Source of the DNA: a virus
Strand: one strand, 5' to 3'
DNA: 64,000 bases
Virus record (IMG/VR): IMGVR_UViG_3300006749_000011
Span: 21,818-85,817 of that record
The number at the start of each line of letters is the position of its first letter. Positions within the stretch are counted from its first letter, which is position 1. Under the pieces are notes generated by a model. That model did no database searches. It had not been told where the DNA came from and saw only the letters and a list, made by a program, of their open reading frames with translations. A program made the translations under genes and the position numbers. Positions 1-11,300 of this stretch are shown piece after piece.

Positions 1-1
1 C

Positions 2-3000
2 CCAGACGAAGCTCAAAATATGATAGACGAAAAACAACAAGAAGTTGATAACTATACAGAAGAACTAAGACAAGAAGAAGAAAAGCGTGATGCCCTAGGC
101 CCCGATCCGGTTCTTGTAAATACACAATCAGAAGACCCAATGCAGACTTCTTATGGAGGAAGTACGTCTATATACAAATCAGGCACTGATGATAAATTAA
201 GACAAGCCCAGGATGACTTGGCAACCTTGGAACAAGAAAAAACGCATACTGAACGGAATATCAAAGCAAAAGAACAAACAATAGCAGACAACGAAGATGT
301 CGAAGGTTATACTTTTGGATTTGTTTCAGGCCAAGCCGGTACATCAACACAACAGCAACTAAAACAAATGAACTTTGATGGAAAAATGAGCCAAGTTGTA
401 CAAAAAATAGCAGGAGCTTATATTGAAGCTTTCATGAAAGTTGTAGATCCTAGTGATCTTTTAGGATACTTAGACAAGCTACCAGTATCTACAGTTGTAA
501 GAAATCTTTTAGCCATAATATTTCAAAGAGCGTATTGCCCAACACCTACTCTCAAAGCCTTTAGTGATATTGGTCAACTAATACCAAAGTTTAAAATTGA
601 CATATGTGATCCAACATTTGCAATAAAAATACCAAAGCTTCCAAGATTACCAAGACTTATACCAAACTTTAGAGAAGAACTGTTTAAGAGAGTAAAACAA
701 AAAATAATGGAATTAATAATGAAGCTCTTACTTAGCATAGTTATTAAAATTATTAAACTAATTGATGATGCTATTTGTAAAGGTTTGAATGCTTTGCTAG
801 AAGGTCAAAATGATTTCCTAAATTTTCTAGGAAACTCTCTATGTGATGATGATGATCCTTCAAAAAACAATAGAAACCCCCAACGCGCATTGGACGATGC
901 TCTAAGAAAAGCTGGCTTAGATCCAAATGATAGAACTGTTAATTGCTTATCAAATTCAGTTGCTTCAGTAATGACAAAAAGAGAAATGATGTCTGCGTGT
1001 ATAGGCACTTTGAATACACCTGGAGCTTATGATAGAGTTGCTAGATCAATACAAGTGAGCTGTCCGGACTTAGGAGATATGTTTCCAAATGGCGTGGCTG
1101 TAAAGTCTATATTCGATATATGTTCTGATTATATACCTTTAGACATAAAGTCAGCCATCGCAGATCAGTTATTTGATGAATCCTTGCAAGACACATTGGA
1201 AAGTCCAACTTGTGACTTGTTATGTTTATCTAATCAAGACTATAACAATTGGAATAAATATAGAGAGGGGCTATTAACTGGACAGGGCATGCCGTCTGAT
1301 CAAGCTCAAGAAGAAGTAGATAAAATGAATCAAAACACATCTGATGCTTTAAGAGATGCTTTAGATGATATAGAAAATGTTCAAGATAAAATAAGAGACG
1401 CTATAGCTGATCTTTACGGAGCAGGATCTGGTGGTCCAAAGCCGCCGGGTTGTGATCAAAATGGCCTAGCAGGTGGTGATGGTGATGATTCTAACTTGCC
1501 GGCTACTGCTTTTAATTCTAATAAATTGTCTGAGGATAAAAGTGATGATGAGATGTTTGTGCAAACAATCGAATCTTCATTTTATAGACAACTAACAGGT
1601 AAAAGAAAATCAATTTTAGGCTTTATATTATCTGATACAAATGGAAATGTATACAGGTATCACCAATTCATGTCAAATGCTTTTATATTCAAAGATATAG
1701 TGTACGACACACAAGAAGATGCTGATGCTGATGAATTTAGATTAGCTTTTGGCGTTGATCCGCAAGCGTTTTTTCCTAAAACTATAGGAGCTCATTGCAG
1801 AAACAGTCTGCTAGAGACCTTTGAGGGTGAAGATTTAGCTTATAAAAATGAAAATAATATAAATATTTTTACACCTGTTGAGTCAACTAAAAAAAGTGTT
1901 GACATATTTTCACAAAAAGACGCTAGTAAAAAAGCAGATTTGAAATTTGCTTACACAGAGGATGAAGAATACTATATTGAAACTGCTTTTATTAATTCTT
2001 ATAACAACGCTGATGGTGCTTCATACAAAGAAGAAGAAGACTTCGGCTTCACAGTTAGGTCAAGAAATACAGATGGTAACGATATAATGATTAATGAAAA
2101 ATTTAGAAATAGCTATTCGGGGAGCTATTTTCTTAACCTAGAGTCTGTAAACGAACCATTTAACAGAGCTGCTTTTAAACATCTATTTAGAACAAAGATG
2201 CCATTTCCTAAGGGATATGATTTAATTTATAATGAACTTCAAACAATGTTCTTTAAATATGCAACAACTGCAATATTAAGTAGAGACATAGATTTATCAA
2301 CAAATGAATTGCTACCAGATATTGATAGAGAAAAAGTTAAAAAGAAAAATGTTAGCGAGACATTAGAAGAGTTTGACACATTTTCGGAGCAAAGCTCAGC
2401 TGGGTTTGTATTTGGCCATAAGAGAAATAATATAACTGACGAAGATCTGATTTATTATAACCCAGATGGCAAAACTGAATATGACCACGAAGAAGATGAA
2501 GAAATTTTAGGTATTAGTGCAAATCCTGATAAGGTGATATTTTTAGATCCTGAAATATATGGTGGAAAATACACTAAACCAAAAATATACATAAGTCCCG
2601 AGCCTCAATCTGGTTGGAAAAAAGTTTTTGATGCCATGTCAAAGAGCAACAGAGTTTGTGATGAATATGTAGATATTGTATTTCCATTTAAAAAATATAG
2701 AGAGAGGTTGGACAAATTAAAAAATGTAATACCTTTTGATAAAAGACTATATGAAGATAGAAGTTGTTTTCCTGATGTACCTTTTGACACTATATTACCA
2801 CCTGAAACACACGCTCAAATAGATTTTATATGCAGGTCCTCTCTGTTAACCTACTCAATGTCAGAAATAGTAAAAACTTTACCTATTTTAACAAACTTGC
2901 ACTACAATAAAGTAAACTATACAAATGTTTTAGAAAGTATAATTTTTAAAAACATGAAAAGAGAGATGTTCAAAGTAATCGGCGCAGCTGCAACAAGAGA

Positions 3001-4633
3001 CAACAAGTATATCAGAAGACATAGGCATTGGCTAATCTTCTTAGAACAATGTGCGCAAATTTTTGAAAGAGAAGTGCAAATGAAAACAATAGAACCTACT
3101 GAAGAAGAAAAGAAAGTATTGGAAAAAATATTAATGATTAAAAAATATTATCATGATCCAACATTCGATGACATCTCAAAACTAAGAAAACCTGAAAACT
3201 TACAAGTTTCTTTAGGAGAAGAATACAGAAATTTTACCCTAGATGAGGAAACTATCAAAGATGAATTTTTTAGATTGGCTATTGGGTATGATGAAAATCA
3301 AGAACTATGTTACAAAGCATCAGGTTCTCAAACTAAAGACATTCAAAAGCCAAAAAGAATTAGAATAAATAAATTCAAGTTACAAACTAGACTTTTTGCT
3401 ATTAGAACAATTGAAAACGACATTTCAATTCTGGTTAAATCTTTACTAAATCAAGAAATAAAAAGATTTTTTGATGTTTTTAACAAACAACTAGAGCCTT
3501 CAATCTTTGATTTGTCTAAGTATATGTTATCAGAGAACAAGATGTTTGTTGGTTCTCAACTTAATATTGGAAAATATCAAGAGATAAAAAACCTTTCTAA
3601 TAATTTTTCTCATAACTATGGTGACATATCAGAAGTTGAGCCAAACTTAGAAGGTAACTTTATAGATAACCTAGAGCTAAATGATTCTCGGCTTGATGAT
3701 ATTAGAAAGCACGGTGGCTTTGCTTTGCAAAAATACATAAGAATAAATGAAAAAGAAATACCAATTGAACAAAAACCAGTGTCATTTACCGAGAGAACTG
3801 TTGTGGATAAAAATGTTACCACCTTGCAAAATGTAAAGAATATATTATCCAAAGAAGATATAGATAAAGAAAAAAACTTATCTGATTATTTTGGTAATCT
3901 TAGAGTAGAAAATGACGAATTAACAGGCGAATCACCATTACACATGGGAGTTCGAATTTTATATATATGTTCCGAAGGTTTGTTGAAAAAATTTCAAAAT
4001 ATAGAAGAGTTTGATAACTTTTTAGAATTACAGCCAACAATTAACAGAGAAAAAGCAATATATATGGGAAAAAGCGATCATGGTGATAATTTTTCTTTTC
4101 AATTCCCAGTAATAAGTTATGAAATACCGTTAAAAGACCAAAAAATTTCTGAATTTTTAGAAAAGTCAAGTCACTACGACATTGAGTGTTTAATTAAAAA
4201 TTTAACAAAACAAGAAGAATATAAAATCTTGTTTCACCATATATTCTCAGTTAAAGGTGTTTCCTCAGCCGTATTGGCTCAAACCCACTCAACGTTTATA
4301 AATTCAATTGGATACAACGATGGTTGGGCTTTGGACGGAATAGGTATAGGAAGAGATCCTGAAAATAGAATTTCAGACTATGAAACTATACTGAAGGGTA
4401 CAAAAAAACTTTTAAGAAGCAATTTGTCAACACTTGTTAAACTGAGAGATGAAGACTTAGAAAAAGATAGTAGAAAAGATGCTTCTATGAGTCTGTTAGG
4501 TTTTTTAAAAGACCTGGTTCCAAAATACGATTTCAAAGCAGAACTAAAGTGGCCATATTTTAGAAGAATAGTAACTGAACTTGATGATTGCGACGAAAGA
4601 CTACTAGATCAGTTTTTTCCTGATGAAGAATAA
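2..4633 (+). CDS. Very large virion/baseplate-associated protein, 5' partial
   Basis: The frame is open from the window edge. Pro-Asp-Glu-Ala-Gln-Asn precedes the first Met at base 20 without a stop, so the true start probably lies upstream and the protein exceeds 1537 residues. Counting from that Met, residues 1-100 are charged and Glu/Gln/Lys-rich, likely helical. Residues about 205-260 hold a Pro-Arg-Leu repeat followed by a long Leu/Ile/Lys helix. A short Asp run lies near residue 275, and the rest is mixed and soluble-looking. I recognise no catalytic motif. It stands directly upstream of gp25 and gp6 homologues, so a baseplate or tail role is inferred from position only. The coding sense is clear; the function is unknown. 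Confidence 0.8.
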   Translation, partial: PDEAQNMIDEKQQEVDNYTEELRQEEEKRDALGPDPVLVNTQSEDPMQTSYGGSTSIYKSGTDDKLRQAQDDLATLEQEKTHTERNIKAKEQTIADNEDVEGYTFGFVSGQAGTSTQQQLKQMNFDGKMSQVVQKIAGAYIEAFMKVVDPSDLLGYLDKLPVSTVVRNLLAIIFQRAYCPTPTLKAFSDIGQLIPKFKIDICDPTFAIKIPKLPRLPRLIPNFREELFKRVKQKIMELIMKLLLSIVIKIIKLIDDAICKGLNALLEGQNDFLNFLGNSLCDDDDPSKNNRNPQRALDDALRKAGLDPNDRTVNCLSNSVASVMTKREMMSACIGTLNTPGAYDRVARSIQVSCPDLGDMFPNGVAVKSIFDICSDYIPLDIKSAIADQLFDESLQDTLESPTCDLLCLSNQDYNNWNKYREGLLTGQGMPSDQAQEEVDKMNQNTSDALRDALDDIENVQDKIRDAIADLYGAGSGGPKPPGCDQNGLAGGDGDDSNLPATAFNSNKLSEDKSDDEMFVQTIESSFYRQLTGKRKSILGFILSDTNGNVYRYHQFMSNAFIFKDIVYDTQEDADADEFRLAFGVDPQAFFPKTIGAHCRNSLLETFEGEDLAYKNENNINIFTPVESTKKSVDIFSQKDASKKADLKFAYTEDEEYYIETAFINSYNNADGASYKEEEDFGFTVRSRNTDGNDIMINEKFRNSYSGSYFLNLESVNEPFNRAAFKHLFRTKMPFPKGYDLIYNELQTMFFKYATTAILSRDIDLSTNELLPDIDREKVKKKNVSETLEEFDTFSEQSSAGFVFGHKRNNITDEDLIYYNPDGKTEYDHEEDEEILGISANPDKVIFLDPEIYGGKYTKPKIYISPEPQSGWKKVFDAMSKSNRVCDEYVDIVFPFKKYRERLDKLKNVIPFDKRLYEDRSCFPDVPFDTILPPETHAQIDFICRSSLLTYSMSEIVKTLPILTNLHYNKVNYTNVLESIIFKNMKREMFKVIGAAATRDNKYIRRHRHWLIFLEQCAQIFEREVQMKTIEPTEEEKKVLEKILMIKKYYHDPTFDDISKLRKPENLQVSLGEEYRNFTLDEETIKDEFFRLAIGYDENQELCYKASGSQTKDIQKPKRIRINKFKLQTRLFAIRTIENDISILVKSLLNQEIKRFFDVFNKQLEPSIFDLSKYMLSENKMFVGSQLNIGKYQEIKNLSNNFSHNYGDISEVEPNLEGNFIDNLELNDSRLDDIRKHGGFALQKYIRINEKEIPIEQKPVSFTERTVVDKNVTTLQNVKNILSKEDIDKEKNLSDYFGNLRVENDELTGESPLHMGVRILYICSEGLLKKFQNIEEFDNFLELQPTINREKAIYMGKSDHGDNFSFQFPVISYEIPLKDQKISEFLEKSSHYDIECLIKNLTKQEEYKILFHHIFSVKGVSSAVLAQTHSTFINSIGYNDGWALDGIGIGRDPENRISDYETILKGTKKLLRSNLSTLVKLRDEDLEKDSRKDASMSLLGFLKDLVPKYDFKAELKWPYFRRIVTELDDCDERLLDQFFPDEE

Positions 4634-4664
4634 TATTTCGTAATATTTATATTGAGGTACAGAT

Positions 4665-5063
4665 ATGATTTTAACACCAGACTTTCCACTTTCTTTTTCA
4701 AATAAAGGTGGATATGAAAAAATTAGAACTAGAAAAAAATTAGCAAAATTTCATTTAACCAATTTACTTTTAACAAATCCGGGTGAAAAAATAAGCATAC
4801 CAGAATATGGTGTTGGTTTGAGAAAGTATTTATTCGAAAATATGTCTGATCAAGTTTTTCAAGAAATTTCTTCTAATATAAGAAGACAAGTCCAAAACTA
4901 TTTATCTTATATAAATTTGCAAAACGTATCTGTAGTACCAAACGAAGAGAACTCCATAAAGATTTCACTATCATACAATTTAGCTGGTACAAATTTAACA
5001 GACCAACTAAACATAGAAATTAACAATTCTTCCAGTTCTTTGGGACTTGGTTCTAGCTATTGA
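4665..5063 (+). CDS. 25: Baseplate wedge protein gp25-like
   Basis: This is a 132-residue protein of the GPW/gp25 family, a lysozyme-fold wedge subunit that helps join the baseplate to the sheath in contractile tails. The recognisable core is the central L-L-L-T-N-P-G-E with downstream P-E-Y-G-V-G-L-R-K-Y-L-F-E, the family's typical 'tNPGErv..peFGvgLr..LFe' pattern. Length matches T4 gp25 (132 residues). A GAGG ribosome-binding site lies about 8 bases before the ATG. The gene sits just upstream of the gp6 homologue, an order shared by many contractile-tail phages. I see no lysozyme catalytic residues, as expected for a structural role. Confidence 0.9.
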   Translation: MILTPDFPLSFSNKGGYEKIRTRKKLAKFHLTNLLLTNPGEKISIPEYGVGLRKYLFENMSDQVFQEISSNIRRQVQNYLSYINLQNVSVVPNEENSIKISLSYNLAGTNLTDQLNIEINNSSSSLGLGSSY

Positions 5064-5072
5064 GGATAACAT

Positions 5073-6863
5073 ATGAAAAATAAAAAACCACTTATAAGAT
5101 ACACAGACAGAGATTTTGATTCAATCAAGAAGTCTCTAATAGAGCATGCAAAAAGGTTTTACCCTGATCAATATAATGATTTCAACGATTCTTCTTTTGG
5201 TTCAATGGTTTTTGATGCTGTGGCCTATGTTGGAGACATTATGTCTTTCTATTTAGATTTTCAAGTTAATGAAAGCTTTTTAGAAACAGCATTACAATAC
5301 AATAACGTTAGAAAAATAGCAGAACAAATGGGCTATAAATACTATGGTCGACCATCCTCTTACGGTACTGCAACATTTTATATATCTGTTCCATCTAATA
5401 TACTTGGTTCGGGCCCTAATACGGAATACATACCTGTTCTTAAAAAGGGTAGTCAATTTTCTGCTGGTAGTGCAAATTTCATATTACTAGAAGATGTTGA
5501 TTTTAATAAAAATAACATAGAACAAGTAGCTTCTAAGTTTGATGACACAACAGGAAAACCATCCGAATATGCATTTAGATCTTATGGCAGAGTTAAATCA
5601 GGAGCTAGATTTACTAAACAAATTCCAATCGGTGAGCCTAGAAAGTTTTTAAAAGTTAGGGTTGGCCCATCTATAATTAACGAAATAGAAACAGTTTATG
5701 ATACAAATGGAAATAGATTTTATGAAGTCAACTACCTAACAGAAGATACAGTTTATTTAGAAACCACCAACCCTAGAGCTCAACAAGATGGCGTACCATC
5801 AATTATAAAACCAAAAGTTGTTGCTAGAAGGTTTACTATGGAACAAGATAGTTCCGGAACTTATCTTCAATTTGGATATGGGTCTGATGACGAAACTGTC
5901 ATAAAAGACGTAACAGATCCGTCCACAGTGGTATTAAAAAAAGCAGGTAAAGGGTACATAACAGATGATGAGTTTGACCCAAATGAGCTATTAAATACAG
6001 ATAAATTTGGCGTTACTCCATCTAATACCACATTAACAATAACATATGGCGCCAACACTCAATTAAATGTAAGTGTTGGTATCGGTGAAATTAACACAGT
6101 TACAGACAATATTATGGAGTTTCCAAACACAAATGACTCTAGTACTGTCTCATTTGGTTTAGTTAAGTCTTCATTAGAAGTCTCAAATGATGAAATCATA
6201 ACAGCCAACACAGCTGCGCCAACAACAGAAGAATTAAAATACAGAGCATATGCTTGTAGAGCAGCACAAAACAGAGTTGTTACTAGAAATGATTACGAAG
6301 CATATTGTTACAAAATGCCTCCAAGTCTAGGTTCCATTAAGAGGGTTTCTATACATAATGACCCATCTGGTACAAATAGAAGAATAGCAATGTATGTTAT
6401 TTCTGAAGATGATAGTGGATTCTTAACAGACACAAATATGAGTATTAAAAGTAATTTAAAAACATGGCTACAGAAAAGCAAAATGATTAATGATGGTATT
6501 GATATTATTGATGCACATGTTATAAATATTGGTTTTTCGTACGAAGCTGTTGTAGACCCAAATTTAAATTCACTGACTGTCTTGGCTGATGTTGATGTAA
6601 GATTAAGAAACTTGTTTACTGAAAAAATGTATATTGCTGAGCCTCTTTATATAAACCAAATTTACAACACAATTAACAAAACAAGAGGCGTAGTAGATAC
6701 TGTTAAGGTGACCTTGGAAGTTAAAAAAGGAGCAGGATATTCTTCTATGCCAATTGATATAAGTGATATAACCTCGCCTGATGGCTCTTATATTAAAACA
6801 CCAAAAAACTGTATTTTAGAATTAAAATATTTAGATAGAGACATCAAAGGAGCCTCAGTATAA
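5073..6863 (+). CDS. 6: Baseplate wedge protein gp6-like (J family)
   Basis: This 596-residue protein resembles the T4 gp6/phage P2 gpJ baseplate wedge family. The N-terminus carries the typical Y-T-D-R-D-F-D-S-I-K-K-S-L-I-E-H-A, then a conserved D-S-S-F-G-S-M-V-F-D-A-V-A-Y-V-G-D segment and Y-N-N-V-R-K-I-A-E-Q-M-G-Y. In the T4 baseplate gp6 dimers form the inner ring. The C-terminal half has the beta-rich region with A-A-Q-N-R-V-V-T-R-N-D-Y-E-A-Y typical of the family. It lies 10 bases after gp25 and its TAA overlaps the next ATG by one base, so it is translated in one operon with its neighbours. Confidence 0.9.
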   Translation: MKNKKPLIRYTDRDFDSIKKSLIEHAKRFYPDQYNDFNDSSFGSMVFDAVAYVGDIMSFYLDFQVNESFLETALQYNNVRKIAEQMGYKYYGRPSSYGTATFYISVPSNILGSGPNTEYIPVLKKGSQFSAGSANFILLEDVDFNKNNIEQVASKFDDTTGKPSEYAFRSYGRVKSGARFTKQIPIGEPRKFLKVRVGPSIINEIETVYDTNGNRFYEVNYLTEDTVYLETTNPRAQQDGVPSIIKPKVVARRFTMEQDSSGTYLQFGYGSDDETVIKDVTDPSTVVLKKAGKGYITDDEFDPNELLNTDKFGVTPSNTTLTITYGANTQLNVSVGIGEINTVTDNIMEFPNTNDSSTVSFGLVKSSLEVSNDEIITANTAAPTTEELKYRAYACRAAQNRVVTRNDYEAYCYKMPPSLGSIKRVSIHNDPSGTNRRIAMYVISEDDSGFLTDTNMSIKSNLKTWLQKSKMINDGIDIIDAHVINIGFSYEAVVDPNLNSLTVLADVDVRLRNLFTEKMYIAEPLYINQIYNTINKTRGVVDTVKVTLEVKKGAGYSSMPIDISDITSPDGSYIKTPKNCILELKYLDRDIKGASV

Positions 6864-8305
6864 TGGCAATACATAGAATAACAGCAAGTGCTGACAACAC
6901 AATCACAAACGCTTTTGGAGCCAACTTGACAACTAGAGGAACGGGCTCTAATATGGGTGCTTCTGATATTTTGGAAGTGTTTACCATATATGGACAGAAA
7001 ACAACCAACTCATCAGAGATTGCAAGAACACTAATACAGTTTCCTTTAGATACTATAACTACGAAAAGAAACAACAATACCTTACCAGAAAGTGGTAGTG
7101 TTAATTGGATTTTAAAACTATATAACGCTAAGCATGTCGAATCAGTTCCGACAAGTTTTGATTTTTTTGTTTTACCTATATCAAAGCAATGGGAAGAAGG
7201 TGTTGGCTTAGATATGGAAGACTATTCTGATTTAACTTTTGACAGCACAGGTTCTAATTGGCTACAAGCCATACACTCTGCTTCTCATGATGCTGATGGT
7301 AAATGGACAACAGCAGGTGGAGACTATCTATATAATCAAGGGGTAACTGCGTCTTTTAAGTCTGGCTTAGAAGATTTAGAAGTTGATGTAAGTAATATAG
7401 TTGAGGATTGGGTAAAAGGAGCATCTGGTGGCGAATATAACAACTATGGATTTGGAATTTTTCTATCTTCCTCGCAAGAATCAGCACAAAAATCATATTA
7501 TACAAAAAAATTCTTTGCAAGAGGTACTGAATTTTATTATAAAAGACCTGTACTAGAAGCAAGATGGAACAGCTCAGATAAAGATAATAGAGGCAACTTT
7601 TTCTTAAGCTCATCGTTAGCCACAGGTGAACAAAATTTAAACAAACTGTACCTTTATAATAAACCACGAGGGGTGTTAACTAACATACCTGGATTGCAAA
7701 ATTCACAAATAAGCGCCTCTTTGTGTTCAAGTATAGGTGGTTCTTTTCTTGGTACTTTTACTGGTGGACAAGAACTTCCATCAATTGGCATTTACACAGC
7801 ATCTGTTTTTATAGCAGGAACTTATGACACTTTATATGATGTTTGGCATAACGGAGCTGGTGTTCAATATCACACAGGAACTATATCTCCTAAATCTTTA
7901 TCAGCAAACGTTAATAGTGAAGATACAAAATATGTTTTATCATTAACTAATAATAATCATGAGTATCATGTAAACCAAACAGCAAGGTTTAAATTATACA
8001 GTAGGTTAAAAAACTGGTCTCCAAATCTTTTTACAGTTGCGCAATCAAAACCAGAAAATATAATAATTGAAGATGCTTTGTATAAGGTGCTCAGAATATC
8101 CGATGATTTAACAGTTATTGATTATGGTTCTGGTTCAACAAGTCACACCCAATTGTCATATAATGTATCAGGAAATTATTTTGATTTGGACATGTCTTTA
8201 TTTGAACCAAACTATCAATATGGTATCAAGTTTTCTTTTTACAACACATACTTATCTTCATATGTGGAACAGCCTTATATATTTAAATTTAGAGTGGTGG
8301 ATTAA
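6863..8305 (+). CDS. Tail/baseplate structural protein with DNRLRE-like beta-sandwich
   Basis: This 480-residue protein has an N-terminal half resembling DNRLRE/carbohydrate-binding modules found in surface and tail proteins. It shows M-A-I-H-R-I-T-A-S-A-D-N-T-I-T-N-A-F, then a segment with alternating beta strands ending in V-E-D-W-V-K-G and Y-G-F-G-I-F-L-S-S. That assignment rests on pattern recall only. The C-terminal part is a second beta-rich region finishing in Y-I-F-K-F-R-V-V-D. The start overlaps the gp6 stop by one base (TAATG), and the stop overlaps the next start the same way. It is probably a tail or fibre-attachment component; no enzymatic motif is visible. Confidence 0.65.
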   Translation: MAIHRITASADNTITNAFGANLTTRGTGSNMGASDILEVFTIYGQKTTNSSEIARTLIQFPLDTITTKRNNNTLPESGSVNWILKLYNAKHVESVPTSFDFFVLPISKQWEEGVGLDMEDYSDLTFDSTGSNWLQAIHSASHDADGKWTTAGGDYLYNQGVTASFKSGLEDLEVDVSNIVEDWVKGASGGEYNNYGFGIFLSSSQESAQKSYYTKKFFARGTEFYYKRPVLEARWNSSDKDNRGNFFLSSSLATGEQNLNKLYLYNKPRGVLTNIPGLQNSQISASLCSSIGGSFLGTFTGGQELPSIGIYTASVFIAGTYDTLYDVWHNGAGVQYHTGTISPKSLSANVNSEDTKYVLSLTNNNHEYHVNQTARFKLYSRLKNWSPNLFTVAQSKPENIIIEDALYKVLRISDDLTVIDYGSGSTSHTQLSYNVSGNYFDLDMSLFEPNYQYGIKFSFYNTYLSSYVEQPYIFKFRVVD

Positions 8306-11300
8306 TGTCAATTAAGAACTTATTTAATAATGATAAAAAAAGCAAAATCATTTCTGCCAATACAGTCCAATCAGCTTCGGTTGAAGTTGAGGGCGTAGAA
8401 TTTGTAAAAACCAAAACTAAAGAAAAAAACAAGTTTGTTCCTCCCTTAGACTTTTCGACTGCTTCAAATTTTGCTAAATTTGGTTCCGCAAAGCTTTACT
8501 ATGAGTATGGCTTTAAAAGAATATATCAACAATATCCTTATGATGGCACATTAGCAGAAAAACAAGCATTTGAATACAGTGGTAGTTATCTAGATACTTA
8601 CATATTTGATAATCTTTATCCTCGAACCAATGGATACGTCAATTTTAATATTCTAACAGATGGTAAGATAACTGGTGGCTCTGTTAGTAATGGTTATTAT
8701 CAAAGTGCTAACAATAAAGAGTATATTCAAATTCTTGGAGGTCCACATACTGCATCAGGTGGTATGACTGGTCTTAAATATCATGACACTTTTGATGAGT
8801 CTACTCTTTACGACCCAACAAACAAAAGAGAAAACAACTTAAAAGTGGATTTGTTGACTGGTAATACGATTGAGTTTTGGTTAAAGAAAACAGGATATGA
8901 TGTCTCTTTAGGACACAGAGAAGTTCTTTTTGACCTAACAGATCAAGAAAACAAAAGTTTACAATTATTTTTATCTGCTTCTGGGCATGACCACGCAGGT
9001 AGAAACGCTTTAAACATAAGATTCAAAGGAGTTGGGCCCCTAGCTATAGATGCTCCTTTAACTTTAGATTCTTATACAACAAACTCTGTAGGCGACGGGA
9101 ATTGGCATCACTATGCGGTCACTTTGAAAAGTAACTCTACTGACAAAGTAACAACCAAATTATTTATAGACTCTGTCTTGCATAAAGAACAAGAAATAGC
9201 GTTTCCTGCTTCTGTATGGACTGAAATTGATTCAAACACATATGGTTTGTTGGCAACAATAGGAGCAGGAAGTGGTCACTATATTCCAACAGGGAAAGGA
9301 GACGGACAGCTTTTTTCAGCCTCTGTAGATGAGTTTAGGTTTTGGAAATCAGAAAGAAATGGTAAACAAATAGGTCAAAACTGGTTTACTCCAATTGGTG
9401 GAGGTACGGATGACAGTTTAGACAACATTAACTTAGGTGTATACTTTAAATTTAACGAAGGTATAACCCTAACATCTTCCACAGATTCTACAATATTAGA
9501 CTACTCTGGTCGTTTATCTAATGGAACGTTTGTGGGATATCACGCAGATACAAGAGAAACAGGTTCTGCTATAGTAGAATCGGGAGTAGTCACATCAGAA
9601 TTTAAAGATCCTATTATATATTCTTATCACCCAGATGTTGTGTCAAAACAAGCTGAGCTAACCACAACAGGCTCTTTACAAGACTATGAGAATACTTCAT
9701 TGTTTTATCACTTGATGCCATCTTGGATTATCGAGGAAGACAAAGAAAATGGAAATTCTAATTTAGAATATTTATCACAGATAATAGCTAGTTATTTTGA
9801 TACTTTAAACGCTCAAATTTCCTATTCTAATAGGTTTAAAGACAAAAGGTACTATGGTCCTACCGTAAACAAAGATAGGCTCACTGATGAGACATCTGTG
9901 ACGTTTTCTGGTTCAATGAAACCAATGCCGTTTACAAATAAATTGTTAAGAGAACAAGGTTTTGTTTTACCTGAATTGTTTGTTGATGCTGACATTATTC
10001 AAGAGTTTAGAAAATATGACCAAAATCAAATTTACGAAAGAGATTTATCAGAGGTAAGAAATTTAATATATCAAAATCTCTACAACAACTTAACAAACAT
10101 ATATAAATCAAAAGGTACTGAAAAATCATTTAGAAACTATCTCAAATGTTTTGGTTTAAATAGTGACTTGATTAAATTGAACTTATATGCCGATGGAGCA
10201 ACGTACACTCTAAAAGACAATTATGAATTAAAAGCATTAGATACAAGAGTTTTAAACTTTGATCATGAAAACAATCATTCCGCAAACGTCTACATGAATA
10301 CAGGCTCTGGTGATTTTGCCTACATCAAAGGAAATGTAAACACAGATACTATGCACAGTGCTTTTAGTATCGAATCGGAAGTGATAATTCCTCAAAAACT
10401 TAAAGAAGACCATCCATCTTATACAAATAAATCATTTACCACATCCAGTATATTCGGTTTTCACCAAATAGATACAACTTCCGCCCCTTTTAATGATTAT
10501 TACGGTGGTGCTCAACTAGATGCTCCAAATAAAAATATAAAAATTCTTTTAGCATCTACAACTAATCGTGACGAAAGTAAGTTTGTAATATCTGGTTCTG
10601 ATAATTTATACTTAACCTCTTCAATAATAAAAAACGCCTATAGCAATTCAAAGTGGAACTTAGCTTTAAGAGTCAACAATTCTAAGTATCCTTATTCTCA
10701 ACTGAATGGTACAGGAACACCAACTGTAGATGTTAGTTTCTATGGAATAGAGTTGGTGAATGGAGAGATTAATAATTATGTAAATTTAACAGCTTCAAAT
10801 ATTACTGATGGTAGACAATACCTAACATCAAGCAAGAAGGTTTTTGTCGGAGCAGAAAAAGAAAACTTTTCTGGTAGTATTATAAACCATTCTGACATTA
10901 AGATTGGAGATGTTAAGTATTGGCAATCTTACATCACAAATGAAGACTTGAAGCAACATGCACTGGATTTAGACAATTCAGGGTTTTTAAACCCTTATAG
11001 ATCAGATAATATATTTACACTAGATAACCAGCATGTGCCAAAAATAGATACTTTGGCGTTCCACTGGAATTTTAATCAGAACACAACAACAGATACAAAT
11101 GCAGAAATGGAAGTGTTAGATATATCTTCTGGGTCTGCTAGCTTAATTAATAGATATAACTGGCTTAGTAACATAACAAAAAGAAAATATCACGGACTAG
11201 CTCATGGGTTTCCAGCTTCCTCTACCAATGTAATTGAAAAAACATACATCAGTACAGCTAAGAAAAAATCACCAAGCTCAGTCTACACTTCTGATATGGT

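Noticed and set aside
4634-4664. T4-type late promoter TATAAATA, minus strand, near 4650
   Set aside because: It reads in the wrong direction with no minus-strand gene, and could be chance in AT-rich sequence.
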